From NCBI RefSeq assembly GCF_015223065.1, contig NZ_JADFBY010000001.1, forward strand, positions 186,001-250,000: a DNA stretch of 64,000 nucleotides, in the 5' to 3' direction. The position numbers and the translations under genes are program-made. Origin of the DNA: Mucilaginibacter sp. JRF (lineage in GTDB: Bacteria; Bacteroidota; Bacteroidia; Sphingobacteriales; Sphingobacteriaceae). The notes under the pieces were generated by a model. It saw only the letters and a program-made list of their open reading frames with translations, was not told where the DNA came from and did not search any database. The stretch's first letter is position 1. The number at the start of each line of letters is the position of its first letter. This document shows, one piece after another, positions 54,619-62,508 of this stretch.

Positions 54619-55524
54619 TCACACATTGCGATATGCGGATGGTGTTATCTGTGTTTGCTTTTTGAAAAAGTTGTTAAAGTGTGCCGGTTCATCAAAGCCG
54701 AGGGTATAACTAATTTCGGATATGTTCCAGTTGGTGTGCTTTAATAATACACGTGCCTCGTTAGCCAGGCGCTCAAAAATATGGCTTGTGGTGGTACGCC
54801 CCGTAGTTTGGCGAATTGCCCTGTTAAGGTGATTAACGTGTACAGATAGCTTATCGGCAAAATCATTAGCCGAACGCAGGGTGAACCGCTGCGATGTTGA
54901 CTCGATAGGGAATTGCCTTTCCAGCAATTCGGTAAATATAGATGTGATGCGTGAGTTAGCATCGGGGTGACGGTACAGTGTTTCGGTAGGCTGAAGCTTT
55001 AAGGCGTAGTGTATCACCTCGTTAACATAGTTGTTAAGCAGGTCATACTTAAAACGATAGTCGGACGCTATTTCGCCAAGCATCTTCTCAAATATCTGTG
55101 ATACATCGTTATACTGCTCATCAGTAAGTACGTACGATGGTTTTCCGCCAGGCATGAACATCGGCAGATCATTAATGTTACTGCGCAGGCGCTCAGTAAA
55201 AAAGCCTTCCTTGAATATGCAGAAAAAGCCCTTCATATCGTCGGACATGGACTCGAACGTGTAAGGTACATTCGGGTTAAAAAACATCAGGGCCTTGCCA
55301 TCAACATCCACACTTTTATCGGCATAGTGATAGCGGCATTTGCCGGTAAACAGGGTTACCTTAAAATAATCACGGCGCGAATATTTAACCGGCGCTTTGT
55401 TAGGCCCGTGGCAATCCTCCAAACGGAAAACGTTGAAATGCCCGATATCCTGACTCAGATCATCAGGCAACCAGTTGAACTTCTGTTTGTAAAAATCCTC
55501 TAATGATTCTGTAACGGCTGTCAT
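54619..55524 (-). CDS. AraC-family transcriptional regulator
   Basis: A 301-residue regulator. The N-terminal half (about 25-170) is a cupin-like ligand-binding part. The C-terminal part (about 200-300) has two helix-turn-helix units: FADKLSVHVNHLNRAIRQTTG and the family closing block NISEISYTLGFDEPAHFNNFFKK. It is placed before two SDR genes on the same strand and probably controls them. A TAAGTTTG box lies only four bases before its ATG (55529-55536 on the plus strand). Confidence 0.9.
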   Translation of the reverse strand: MTAVTESLEDFYKQKFNWLPDDLSQDIGHFNVFRLEDCHGPNKAPVKYSRRDYFKVTLFTGKCRYHYADKSVDVDGKALMFFNPNVPYTFESMSDDMKGFFCIFKEGFFTERLRSNINDLPMFMPGGKPSYVLTDEQYNDVSQIFEKMLGEIASDYRFKYDLLNNYVNEVIHYALKLQPTETLYRHPDANSRITSIFTELLERQFPIESTSQRFTLRSANDFADKLSVHVNHLNRAIRQTTGRTTTSHIFERLANEARVLLKHTNWNISEISYTLGFDEPAHFNNFFKKQTQITPSAYRNV

Positions 55525-55690
55525 ACTGCAAACTTACATAATTCAAACTATCAAATGCAAGGTATGGTTTGCGGGGTAGTGTAATTTTTGTAACAACATT
55601 GCAATAAGCCCGAATTAGTAACATCAGTTTAAACATCGGCATAATATTAATTGTTAAGTTAGCAGTGTTCAAATTCATAATTAATACATC

Positions 55691-56404
55691 ATGGAAAACA
55701 ACAGCCGTCGTAAATTCATACAAACCTCGCTTGCCGCTACTGCCGCGGTAACCGTAGGTAATTCATTTATTGCAAACGCTATAGCCGGCGAGCCGGAAGC
55801 TGCCGCCTTTGCCTTTAAGCAAGTGCCGCTGCCTTTTAAGTACGCCGACCTTGAGCCAAGTATTGACGCGCTTACTAACGAAATACATTATACCAAGCAC
55901 CACGCCACGTACATTAAAACTATTAATGAGCTGATTGTTACTGACAAAATACCTTACAAAACCGAAAAGGAGTTTTTTGCCAATGCTTCAAAATTATCGG
56001 CAAAGGCGCGTAACAATGCCGGTGGTGCCTGGAACCATAACTTTTTTTGGGAGAGCCTGAAAGCGCCGTCAACTGCCGCGCCAAACGGTAAGGTAGCTGA
56101 TGCCATTAATGCTTCATTCGGCTCGTTCGATAAATTTAAGGCTGAGTTTACCGATGCTGCTACCAAACGTTTTGGCTCGGGCTGGGCATGGCTGGTAAAG
56201 GATGGCAGCAAACTTAAAATAGGATCAACAGCTAATCAGGATAACCCATTATTTGATAACGCCGAAATTAAAGGCACACCGCTTTTAGGGTTAGACGTAT
56301 GGGAGCATGCCTACTACCTGAAATACCAAAACAAACGCCCCGACTACATCAACGCCTGGTGGAATGTAGTGAACTGGGATGCTGTAGCTAAGAGGATGGT
56401 TTAG
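55691..56404 (+). CDS. Tat-exported iron/manganese superoxide dismutase
   Basis: A 237-residue superoxide dismutase. The N-terminus SRRKFIQTSLAA is a twin-arginine signal with cleavage near ANAIA, so the folded metalloenzyme is sent to the periplasm. The mature part has all four metal ligands: His66 (EIHYTKHH), His116 (GGAWNHNFFW), Asp202 and His206 (LDVWEHAYY). Whether iron or manganese is used cannot be told by eye. Cytosolic superoxide dismutases lack this signal, so this is probably a second, export-specific copy. The gene is convergent with the AI-2E family gene. Confidence 0.92.
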   Translation: MENNSRRKFIQTSLAATAAVTVGNSFIANAIAGEPEAAAFAFKQVPLPFKYADLEPSIDALTNEIHYTKHHATYIKTINELIVTDKIPYKTEKEFFANASKLSAKARNNAGGAWNHNFFWESLKAPSTAAPNGKVADAINASFGSFDKFKAEFTDAATKRFGSGWAWLVKDGSKLKIGSTANQDNPLFDNAEIKGTPLLGLDVWEHAYYLKYQNKRPDYINAWWNVVNWDAVAKRMV

Positions 56405-56487
56405 GTTAGTAATTGGAGGTTAGAGGTTGGTGATTAGTTTTACTAAAATGCAAATCACAAACCTCTAATCTCTGACTACCAATCACT
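56404..56487. repeat. Imperfect inverted repeat between convergent genes
   Basis: The left arm (about 56404-56435, GGTTAGTAATTGGAGGTTAG) pairs imperfectly with the right arm (about 56452-56487, with CACAAACCTCTAATCTC). The words match those of the repeat stretch at 32564-32742 in reverse orientation. The right arm runs into the stop codon of the AI-2E family gene. It probably folds as a hairpin and ends both transcripts. Confidence 0.6.
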
Positions 56488-57607
56488 ACTCCTTAAACAC
56501 CCCCGGTTTATCCGGTACATTGCGTTTTTTGCGGAATGCAGCGAATCTTAATGGGCTTTGAGTGGGGCGTTCGTCGCCTAATAGTACGCCCCATTGTTTA
56601 AATTGGTCTGATCGATCAAATACTATCTTTAATACCGCTATTATCGGCAAGGCTAAAAACATTGCCGATATGCCTCCCATAGTTCCCGCCAGTATTACCC
56701 CGACGATGGCGGCCAGCGCGTTTATCTTCACCTTTGAGCCTACAATGCGCGGCATCAGTATATTGTTATCTAAAAACTGAACTACGGCTATGGCTCCCAG
56801 TACAATAAATATGGGTAATACCTCCTGCGATGATGCCAGTGTGAGTACTACCCCCAATACGTTGCCAATTAAAGCGCCCAGATAGGGGATAAGATTCAGG
56901 AAAGCGAATATCACCCCAATCAGCAGCGCGTGTTTTATACCGAACAGGAACAAGATGCCACCAAGCAATACGGTGATATAGGTGATCTGTATCAGCAAAC
57001 CTATCAAATAACTTTTAATGATGCTTTCGGTAGCGCGCATGCCTTCTTCTACTTTTTTGTGATGGGCAGGCTCAAACCACATAAAAATGAAGCGCAGCAA
57101 CAGGTTTTTATAAAGCAGTATCAGGTATATATAAATAGGCAGCAAGCCAAAAAACAGCAGTATGTTACCTACTGAACCAGCCATGCCGCTTAAAATATTC
57201 CCGGCCGAACTAAGCAGCTTGTTACTTTGCTCATCTACAAATTGAAGCTGATCCTTAGCCGAATAATTAAATTCAGAGGCTATCCACTGGCTTAATGAGT
57301 TGAGGTGCTTACCCACATTCTTTTCTATCTGCGGAAAATCAGCGATCAATGAGCCCACCTGTGCCGAAAAGAACCAAACTATCAGCCCTAAAAAGATAAA
57401 GAGCAGTAGTATCGGTAAAAATATGGCTAATACTTCGGGTACCTTTAACTTCACGAAAAAGCGCAATACAGGTAACAGCATCAAACTGATGAAGAATGCC
57501 ATCAGCAAAGGCATGATCAGGTTTTGGCCGATGATGAACAATGCGCCAAGCAAGGCCAGTCCGAGTAGTTCTATCGATCGTTTTACTGTGATAGGGATGT
57601 CTTTCAT
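56486..57607 (-). CDS. AI-2E family transporter (PF01594)
   Basis: A 373-residue inner-membrane protein with seven to eight helices. The pattern is two or three N-terminal helices, a soluble stretch (about 80-140), and then closely spaced helices with the family block LIPYLGALIGNVLG and a final DNNILMPRIVGSKVKINALA region. Some family members export autoinducer-2 (TqsA) and others are sodium/proton antiporters; the annotation name is therefore not evidence for quorum sensing. The C-terminus is basic and cytosolic. It has no obvious operon partner. Confidence 0.9.
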   Translation of the reverse strand: MKDIPITVKRSIELLGLALLGALFIIGQNLIMPLLMAFFISLMLLPVLRFFVKLKVPEVLAIFLPILLLFIFLGLIVWFFSAQVGSLIADFPQIEKNVGKHLNSLSQWIASEFNYSAKDQLQFVDEQSNKLLSSAGNILSGMAGSVGNILLFFGLLPIYIYLILLYKNLLLRFIFMWFEPAHHKKVEEGMRATESIIKSYLIGLLIQITYITVLLGGILFLFGIKHALLIGVIFAFLNLIPYLGALIGNVLGVVLTLASSQEVLPIFIVLGAIAVVQFLDNNILMPRIVGSKVKINALAAIVGVILAGTMGGISAMFLALPIIAVLKIVFDRSDQFKQWGVLLGDERPTQSPLRFAAFRKKRNVPDKPGVFKE

Positions 57608-57742
57608 AATATTTACTTAAATCTATAAGCGCATAACCTTACATTTTGTTTACGCAATAACATGAATACTTAAACACTTTTGTGAGTGATTATTGCATTA
57701 GTATAACAGCGACAAATAATACATTATTTATTTTTGTTGAAC

Positions 57743-58135
57743 ATGGCAGCAGATAAGGACATATTTAACCTTGACGATATAAAGCAACTGGTTGATACCT
57801 TTTACAGTAAGGTGCAAAGCAACCCGCTTATCGGGCCTGTTTTTAACGAGCGTATAAAGGACAGATGGCCGCAGCATCTCGAAAAAATGTACAGTTTTTG
57901 GCAAACCGTGCTGCTGGAAGAATATACCTATTTCGGTCGCCCGTTTCCGCCCCATGCGCAGCTACCTGTTGAGCGCGAGCATTTTGAAACCTGGCTTGAT
58001 CTGTTTAAAGAAACCGTTGATGAGCTTTTTACAGGAGATAAAGCCACCGAGGCTAAATGGCGGGCCAACAAAATGGCCGAAATGTTCCAGATCAAAATTG
58101 CTCATTTCCGCAACTCAAACCATAATATTCTATAA
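57743..58135 (+). CDS. Group III truncated haemoglobin
   Basis: A 130-residue haem protein from the ATG at 57743; the frame extends to a TTG three codons earlier, which is less likely. The two-over-two globin pattern shows VDTFYSKVQSNPLIGPVF (helix B), HLEKMYSFWQTVLL (helix E) and the proximal His80 in REHFETWLDLF. PPHAQLP before helix F is typical of group III. Such proteins bind oxygen or NO and are linked to nitrosative or low-oxygen stress, as in Campylobacter Ctb. A TATTTTTG box lies six bases before the ATG. Confidence 0.9.
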   Translation: MAADKDIFNLDDIKQLVDTFYSKVQSNPLIGPVFNERIKDRWPQHLEKMYSFWQTVLLEEYTYFGRPFPPHAQLPVEREHFETWLDLFKETVDELFTGDKATEAKWRANKMAEMFQIKIAHFRNSNHNIL

Positions 58136-58173
58136 ACAGGGTAGCGGTTAGCAAAATCGTTTTTTCATAAATT

Positions 58174-58204
58174 TTTAAACTAAATATTTTTATCTGTATG
58201 TTTA
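58174..58204 (+). promoter_or_regulatory. Possible promoter of the GH31-GH97 unit
   Basis: TTTA (58174-58177), 19 bases, then TATGTTTA (58197-58204): the Bacteroidota promoter form with the final G replaced by A in each box. It lies 24 bases before the GH31 ATG. Confidence 0.35.
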
Positions 58205-58228
58205 ACAGCTAACCACAGCCAGTTAAAT

Positions 58229-60385
58229 ATGCCTATGACTATTCGTAAACGCGAGTTTTTTTGCTTGCTTACTGTTTTTCAACTTACTATGTCTGCTGTT
58301 TTCGCGCAGCAAAGGCAAATAACCGAGGTAGCGCCGGGTGTAAAAAAAATAACCATTGGCCAAACCGATCAGTTTAGCCCATATAGCTTTTGTGACGAAA
58401 AGCCCCAAGTGGCTACCATGCAAAAACTGCCCGCGGGTAAACTCCCATTCAACGTAAATGATATCGCCATCAATATTACCGATAGGGGTGTGTTAATTGA
58501 AATTCCGTTAGATGATAAGGAGCAGCTTTATGGTTTCGGTTTACAAATAGGTTCATTTAATCAGCGAGGGCTGCGCAAAAAACCTGTGGTGAATGATAAT
58601 CCGTCGAACGATTTGGGTTATACCCATGCGCCCACAACTTTTTATGTATCAAACAAGGGTTACGGCATATTGGTGAATACATCCCGCTATACTACTTTTT
58701 ATTGTGGTACTACGGCTAAAAATGTAAACGATGTTAAAACTGCCGCGCAAAGTAATGGCGGTAACTCGGTTGATGAACTTTATGGCAGCAAGGGCTCGGC
58801 GGCGGGTTATGTATCAGCTGATGTGCCGGGAGCCAAAGGCATTGAGATATTTGTTTTTGAGGGCCCTGATATGCTGAGCGTAATGCAGCGCTACAACCTG
58901 TTTTCGGGAGGTGGCGCTTTGCCCGCCATTTGGGGACTGGGAGTGAAGTATCGAGTTAAGGCGGATTTTAAGCAGGATCAGGTTGAAAAAATGGCCGCTT
59001 ACTTTCGTGATAACCATATCCCTTGCGATGTGCTTGGCCTTGAACCACGCTGGCAAACGGCCGCATATTCATGCTCCTATGTATGGAATAAGGACTTTTT
59101 CCCTAATCCGCAAAATCTGATCGATAGTATGAAACAGCAGGGTTTCCACATCAACCTGTGGGAGCACGCTTTTGTAAACCCAAGTTCACCTATATATGGT
59201 CAGTTAAAGAATAAATCGGGTAACTATTTGGTGTGGAATGGCCTGGTACCCGATTTTGCCGATAAGCAAGCCAGTAAAATATTTGCCGATTATCATGAGA
59301 ATACCTTTGTAAAACAAGGCATATCCGGCTTTAAAATGGATGAGTGCGATAACTCGAACCTGAACTACGGCAGTTCAACCTGGAGTTTCCCGGAGCATAG
59401 CCGTTTCCCTTCGGGATTGGATGGCGAGCAGATGCACCAAGTTTTTGGCTTGCTGTATCAAAAGGCCATTTACAACGTTTATAAGCAAAACAATATCCGC
59501 ACTTATCTGGATGTTCGGGCATCAAGCGCGTTCGCGTCATCGTACCCGGCAGCGCTGTATAGCGATACTTACGATCATAATGAATATATCGGCATGGTGG
59601 TAAACTCAGGCTTTTCGGGTTTGATCTGGTCGCCCGAGGTGCGTGAATCAAACACGGTGAAGGATTTGATGCGCCGAAGCCAAACCGCCGTGCTATCGGC
59701 ACAGGCCTTGTATAACTCATGGTACCTGCAAAACCCGCCGTGGTTACAGATAAACAAAGCCAAAAACAACGATAACGAGCTAATGGCCGATGCCAAACAG
59801 GTTGAGGCTGATGTGCGTAAGCTGCTCAATTTTCGCATGAGTTTGGTGCCATACCTGTATAATGCTTTTGCTGAGTATCATTTTAAAGGTATACCGCCGT
59901 TCAGGGCGTTGGTGATGGATTATCCACAGGATGAAAAGGTATTCAACATAGCCGACGAGTACATGATAGGGCAGGGTATTTTAGCCGCCCCGCTTACCGA
60001 GAAGGCCGACGAACGCAAAGTATACCTGCCTGCCGGTACCTGGTATGATTATAACACAGGCAAAAAAATGGAAGGCGGCAAGGAATACACCATCAGCACC
60101 GCGTTTACCGATCTCCCCATTTTTATAAAGGAAGGTACAGTATTACCAATGGCCAAACCGGTTGAGTATATAAAACCTGATACCCAGTTTGAAATTACCT
60201 GCTATGTGTATGGCGACAAAGCCACAGGCAATTTGTTTGAGGATGACGGCACCACCTTTGGGTACGATAAGGGCACTTATAACAACATCAGCCTTAATTA
60301 TACCGGTAGCAAAGGTAAAGCCGCACGCTCCGGTAGTTTCAAAAACAAGCGGATCATCATCAAAAAATGGGAGGTGGTTAAATAA
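58229..60385 (+). CDS. Glycoside hydrolase family 31 enzyme
   Basis: A 718-residue secreted enzyme with a signal peptide (about 1-27, ending VFAQQ), an N-terminal beta-sandwich (about 35-215), a TIM barrel (about 220-560) and C-terminal beta domains (about 570-718, with a DUF5110-like part). The nucleophile is Asp371 in GFKMDECDN. The acid/base position reads GLIWSPEVRES (Glu470), where many family members have a Trp-Gly-Asp-Asn type motif. The family includes alpha-glucosidases, alpha-xylosidases, alpha-galactosidases and others; substrate cannot be assigned. GH97 follows after 32 bases, so the two act together, probably on an alpha-linked glycan. Confidence 0.9.
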   Translation: MPMTIRKREFFCLLTVFQLTMSAVFAQQRQITEVAPGVKKITIGQTDQFSPYSFCDEKPQVATMQKLPAGKLPFNVNDIAINITDRGVLIEIPLDDKEQLYGFGLQIGSFNQRGLRKKPVVNDNPSNDLGYTHAPTTFYVSNKGYGILVNTSRYTTFYCGTTAKNVNDVKTAAQSNGGNSVDELYGSKGSAAGYVSADVPGAKGIEIFVFEGPDMLSVMQRYNLFSGGGALPAIWGLGVKYRVKADFKQDQVEKMAAYFRDNHIPCDVLGLEPRWQTAAYSCSYVWNKDFFPNPQNLIDSMKQQGFHINLWEHAFVNPSSPIYGQLKNKSGNYLVWNGLVPDFADKQASKIFADYHENTFVKQGISGFKMDECDNSNLNYGSSTWSFPEHSRFPSGLDGEQMHQVFGLLYQKAIYNVYKQNNIRTYLDVRASSAFASSYPAALYSDTYDHNEYIGMVVNSGFSGLIWSPEVRESNTVKDLMRRSQTAVLSAQALYNSWYLQNPPWLQINKAKNNDNELMADAKQVEADVRKLLNFRMSLVPYLYNAFAEYHFKGIPPFRALVMDYPQDEKVFNIADEYMIGQGILAAPLTEKADERKVYLPAGTWYDYNTGKKMEGGKEYTISTAFTDLPIFIKEGTVLPMAKPVEYIKPDTQFEITCYVYGDKATGNLFEDDGTTFGYDKGTYNNISLNYTGSKGKAARSGSFKNKRIIIKKWEVVK

Positions 60386-60417
60386 TCCTATCAACATACA
60401 TCACAGTTAAATACAAT

Positions 60418-62367
60418 ATGAAGAAACAATTTTTACTAACCTGTTTACTGCTCTCGGCAGGTGCAAGGCTGATGGCTCAAACCATCGATCTTACCTCACC
60501 CGATAAAAAGATCAAACTAACGGTCGACCTGAAGGATCGTATCAACTATTCGGTTAGCGTTAATGGCGATGCGTTGCTTAGTAACTCCTATTTGCAGCTC
60601 GATCTGGGCAAGCAAAAGCTGGGCGAAAAACCAAAGCTGTCAAAAAAGTCCATTACATCGGTAAATACGGTTTTGCACCCCGTAGTGTCGTTAAAAAATA
60701 GCTCGGTGCCCAATAATTATAATCAGTTAAGGCTCGATCTTAAGGGCGATTATGCCGTAGAGTTCCGTGCATACAATGATGGGGTGGCTTATCGTTTCAT
60801 AACCAATAAAAAGGATTCGATAGCGGTTACCAATGAGGATGTGCACCTGAATTTTAATGATAACGTGGAGGCATCGTACCTGGAAACGGGCAGCTTTAAA
60901 ACTGCTTACGAAATTTTGTATCAGCGCAAACCACTGGCCGATGTGGATAAAGGCAAAATGAGCGTGCTGCCTATTTTGTTTGATAACAAGAAATACAAGG
61001 TGCTGCTATCTGAGGCTGATCTGTACGATTACCCTTGCCTGTTCGTAAAAACTACCGGCGATAAAACCGTTGATGCCATATTCCCGAAAGCGCCGCTGGC
61101 CTTTGGTCCGGATGGCGACCGTAGTTTAAAGATAGAGAAGGAAGCGCCGTACATAGCCAAAACCTCGGGTAAACGTAATTTCCCGTGGCGTTTTATGGTG
61201 ATCACCGATCAGGATAAGGAATTGGTGGCAAACCAGATGGTGGCTCGCCTGTCAACCCAAAATCAACTTAAGGATACCCAATGGATAAAACCCGGCCAGG
61301 TTACCTGGGAGTGGTGGCACAATGCCTACGTGTATGGTGTTGATTTTAAATCGGGCTATAACCAGGATACGTATAAGTACTATATCGACTTTGCATCAAA
61401 ATTCGGCATTCCGTATATTATTATGGATGAAGGCTGGGCTAAAACTACCGAAAATCCTTTTGAGCCAAACCCGACCATTAACCTGCACGAGCTGATTGAT
61501 TACGGTAAAAAGAAGAATGTAAAAATCATCCTTTGGTTTACCTGGCTATCGGTTGAAAATCACTTTGATATATTTGAAACCCTGAAAAAATGGGGCATAG
61601 CCGGTATGAAGATCGACTTTATGGATCGCAGCGACCAATGGATGGTTAACTACTATACCCGCGTGGCTAAAGAGGCGGCCAAGCATCAAATACTGGTTGA
61701 TTTTCATGGCGCGTTCAAGCCTGCCGGTTTGGAGTATGCTTACCCTAACGTACTATCGTACGAGGGGGTTATAGGTATGGAGCAAAACATAGGTGGCGGT
61801 TTGGCCACGCCCGATAATAACCTGTATCTGCCGTTTTTGCGCAATGCCGTTGGCCCGATGGATTATACACCGGGTGCCATGCGCTCGGCCCATAAAAAGG
61901 ATTATAAACCAACCTGGGTAAACACCATGAGCATTGGTACACGCGCGCATCAATTGGCCATGTATGTAGTATTTGAAAGCGGCTTGCAGATGTTGGCCGA
62001 TAACCCATATAACTATTACCGTGAGCCCGAGGCCATAAAATTCATTACCAGCGTACCCGTAACCTGGGATGAAACCCGTGTGCTTGATGCTTCGCTGGGC
62101 GAGTATGTGGTTACCGCGCGCCGTAAAGGCGGTAAGTGGTTTGTGGGCGCTATGGCTAATGGCAAACCGCACGAACTGACCATAAATACGAATTTCCTGA
62201 AAGCGGGCGTTACATATAACATCACCCTGATAAAGGATGGCGTAAATGCCGATTTTCAGGCGATGGACTTTAAACAAGTGGTTAAAACCTTCAAAGCCGG
62301 TGAGGCTATTGACATAAAAATGGAGGCCGATGGGGGCTGGGTTGCCCGTATTGAACCTGCTAACTAA
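60418..62367 (+). CDS. Glycoside hydrolase family 97, retaining type (likely alpha-galactosidase)
   Basis: A 649-residue secreted, calcium-dependent enzyme with a signal peptide (1-20, ending LMAQ), an N-terminal beta-sandwich (about 22-270), a TIM barrel (about 280-560) and a C-terminal beta domain. The family splits into inverting glucosidases (SusB type, Gly at this strand) and retaining enzymes with an Asp nucleophile. Here the strand reads AGMKIDFMDRSDQW, putting Asp400 in the nucleophile place, and LSYEGVIGME gives Glu449 as the probable acid/base. This supports a retaining enzyme such as an alpha-galactosidase. It shares a transcript with GH31. A weak terminator follows. Confidence 0.9.
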   Translation: MKKQFLLTCLLLSAGARLMAQTIDLTSPDKKIKLTVDLKDRINYSVSVNGDALLSNSYLQLDLGKQKLGEKPKLSKKSITSVNTVLHPVVSLKNSSVPNNYNQLRLDLKGDYAVEFRAYNDGVAYRFITNKKDSIAVTNEDVHLNFNDNVEASYLETGSFKTAYEILYQRKPLADVDKGKMSVLPILFDNKKYKVLLSEADLYDYPCLFVKTTGDKTVDAIFPKAPLAFGPDGDRSLKIEKEAPYIAKTSGKRNFPWRFMVITDQDKELVANQMVARLSTQNQLKDTQWIKPGQVTWEWWHNAYVYGVDFKSGYNQDTYKYYIDFASKFGIPYIIMDEGWAKTTENPFEPNPTINLHELIDYGKKKNVKIILWFTWLSVENHFDIFETLKKWGIAGMKIDFMDRSDQWMVNYYTRVAKEAAKHQILVDFHGAFKPAGLEYAYPNVLSYEGVIGMEQNIGGGLATPDNNLYLPFLRNAVGPMDYTPGAMRSAHKKDYKPTWVNTMSIGTRAHQLAMYVVFESGLQMLADNPYNYYREPEAIKFITSVPVTWDETRVLDASLGEYVVTARRKGGKWFVGAMANGKPHELTINTNFLKAGVTYNITLIKDGVNADFQAMDFKQVVKTFKAGEAIDIKMEADGGWVARIEPAN

Positions 62368-62386
62368 ACTGTAGCAGTGAAGTTAC

Positions 62387-62421
62387 AAAAAGGAGGTAGG
62401 GCGGTGGCTCTGCCTCTTTTT
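62387..62421 (+). terminator. Probable terminator after GH97
   Basis: AAAAAGGAGGTAG and CTGCCTCTTTTT arms pair imperfectly (one bulge, one G-T) and end in a T run, 20-50 bases after the GH97 stop. Confidence 0.5.
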
Positions 62422-62429
62422 ATTTATTT

Positions 62430-62459
62430 TTTGTCAGTTAGACATTTATTATAACTTTA
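62430..62459 (+). promoter_or_regulatory. Putative promoter of the DUF4965-family gene
   Basis: TTTG (62430-62433), 18 bases, then TAACTTTA (62452-62459), one mismatch to TAnnTTTG. It lies directly after the GH97 terminator and about 50 bases before the next ATG. Confidence 0.5.
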
Positions 62460-62508
62460 CAGCTTTGCAGTTTAAACCAAGTTAAATTAAATACTATACC
62501 AACAAGTA

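Noticed and set aside
56486..57607. Quorum-sensing autoinducer-2 exporter
   Set aside because: The family name alone does not show AI-2 transport; relatives include antiporters, and no luxS is seen in the window.
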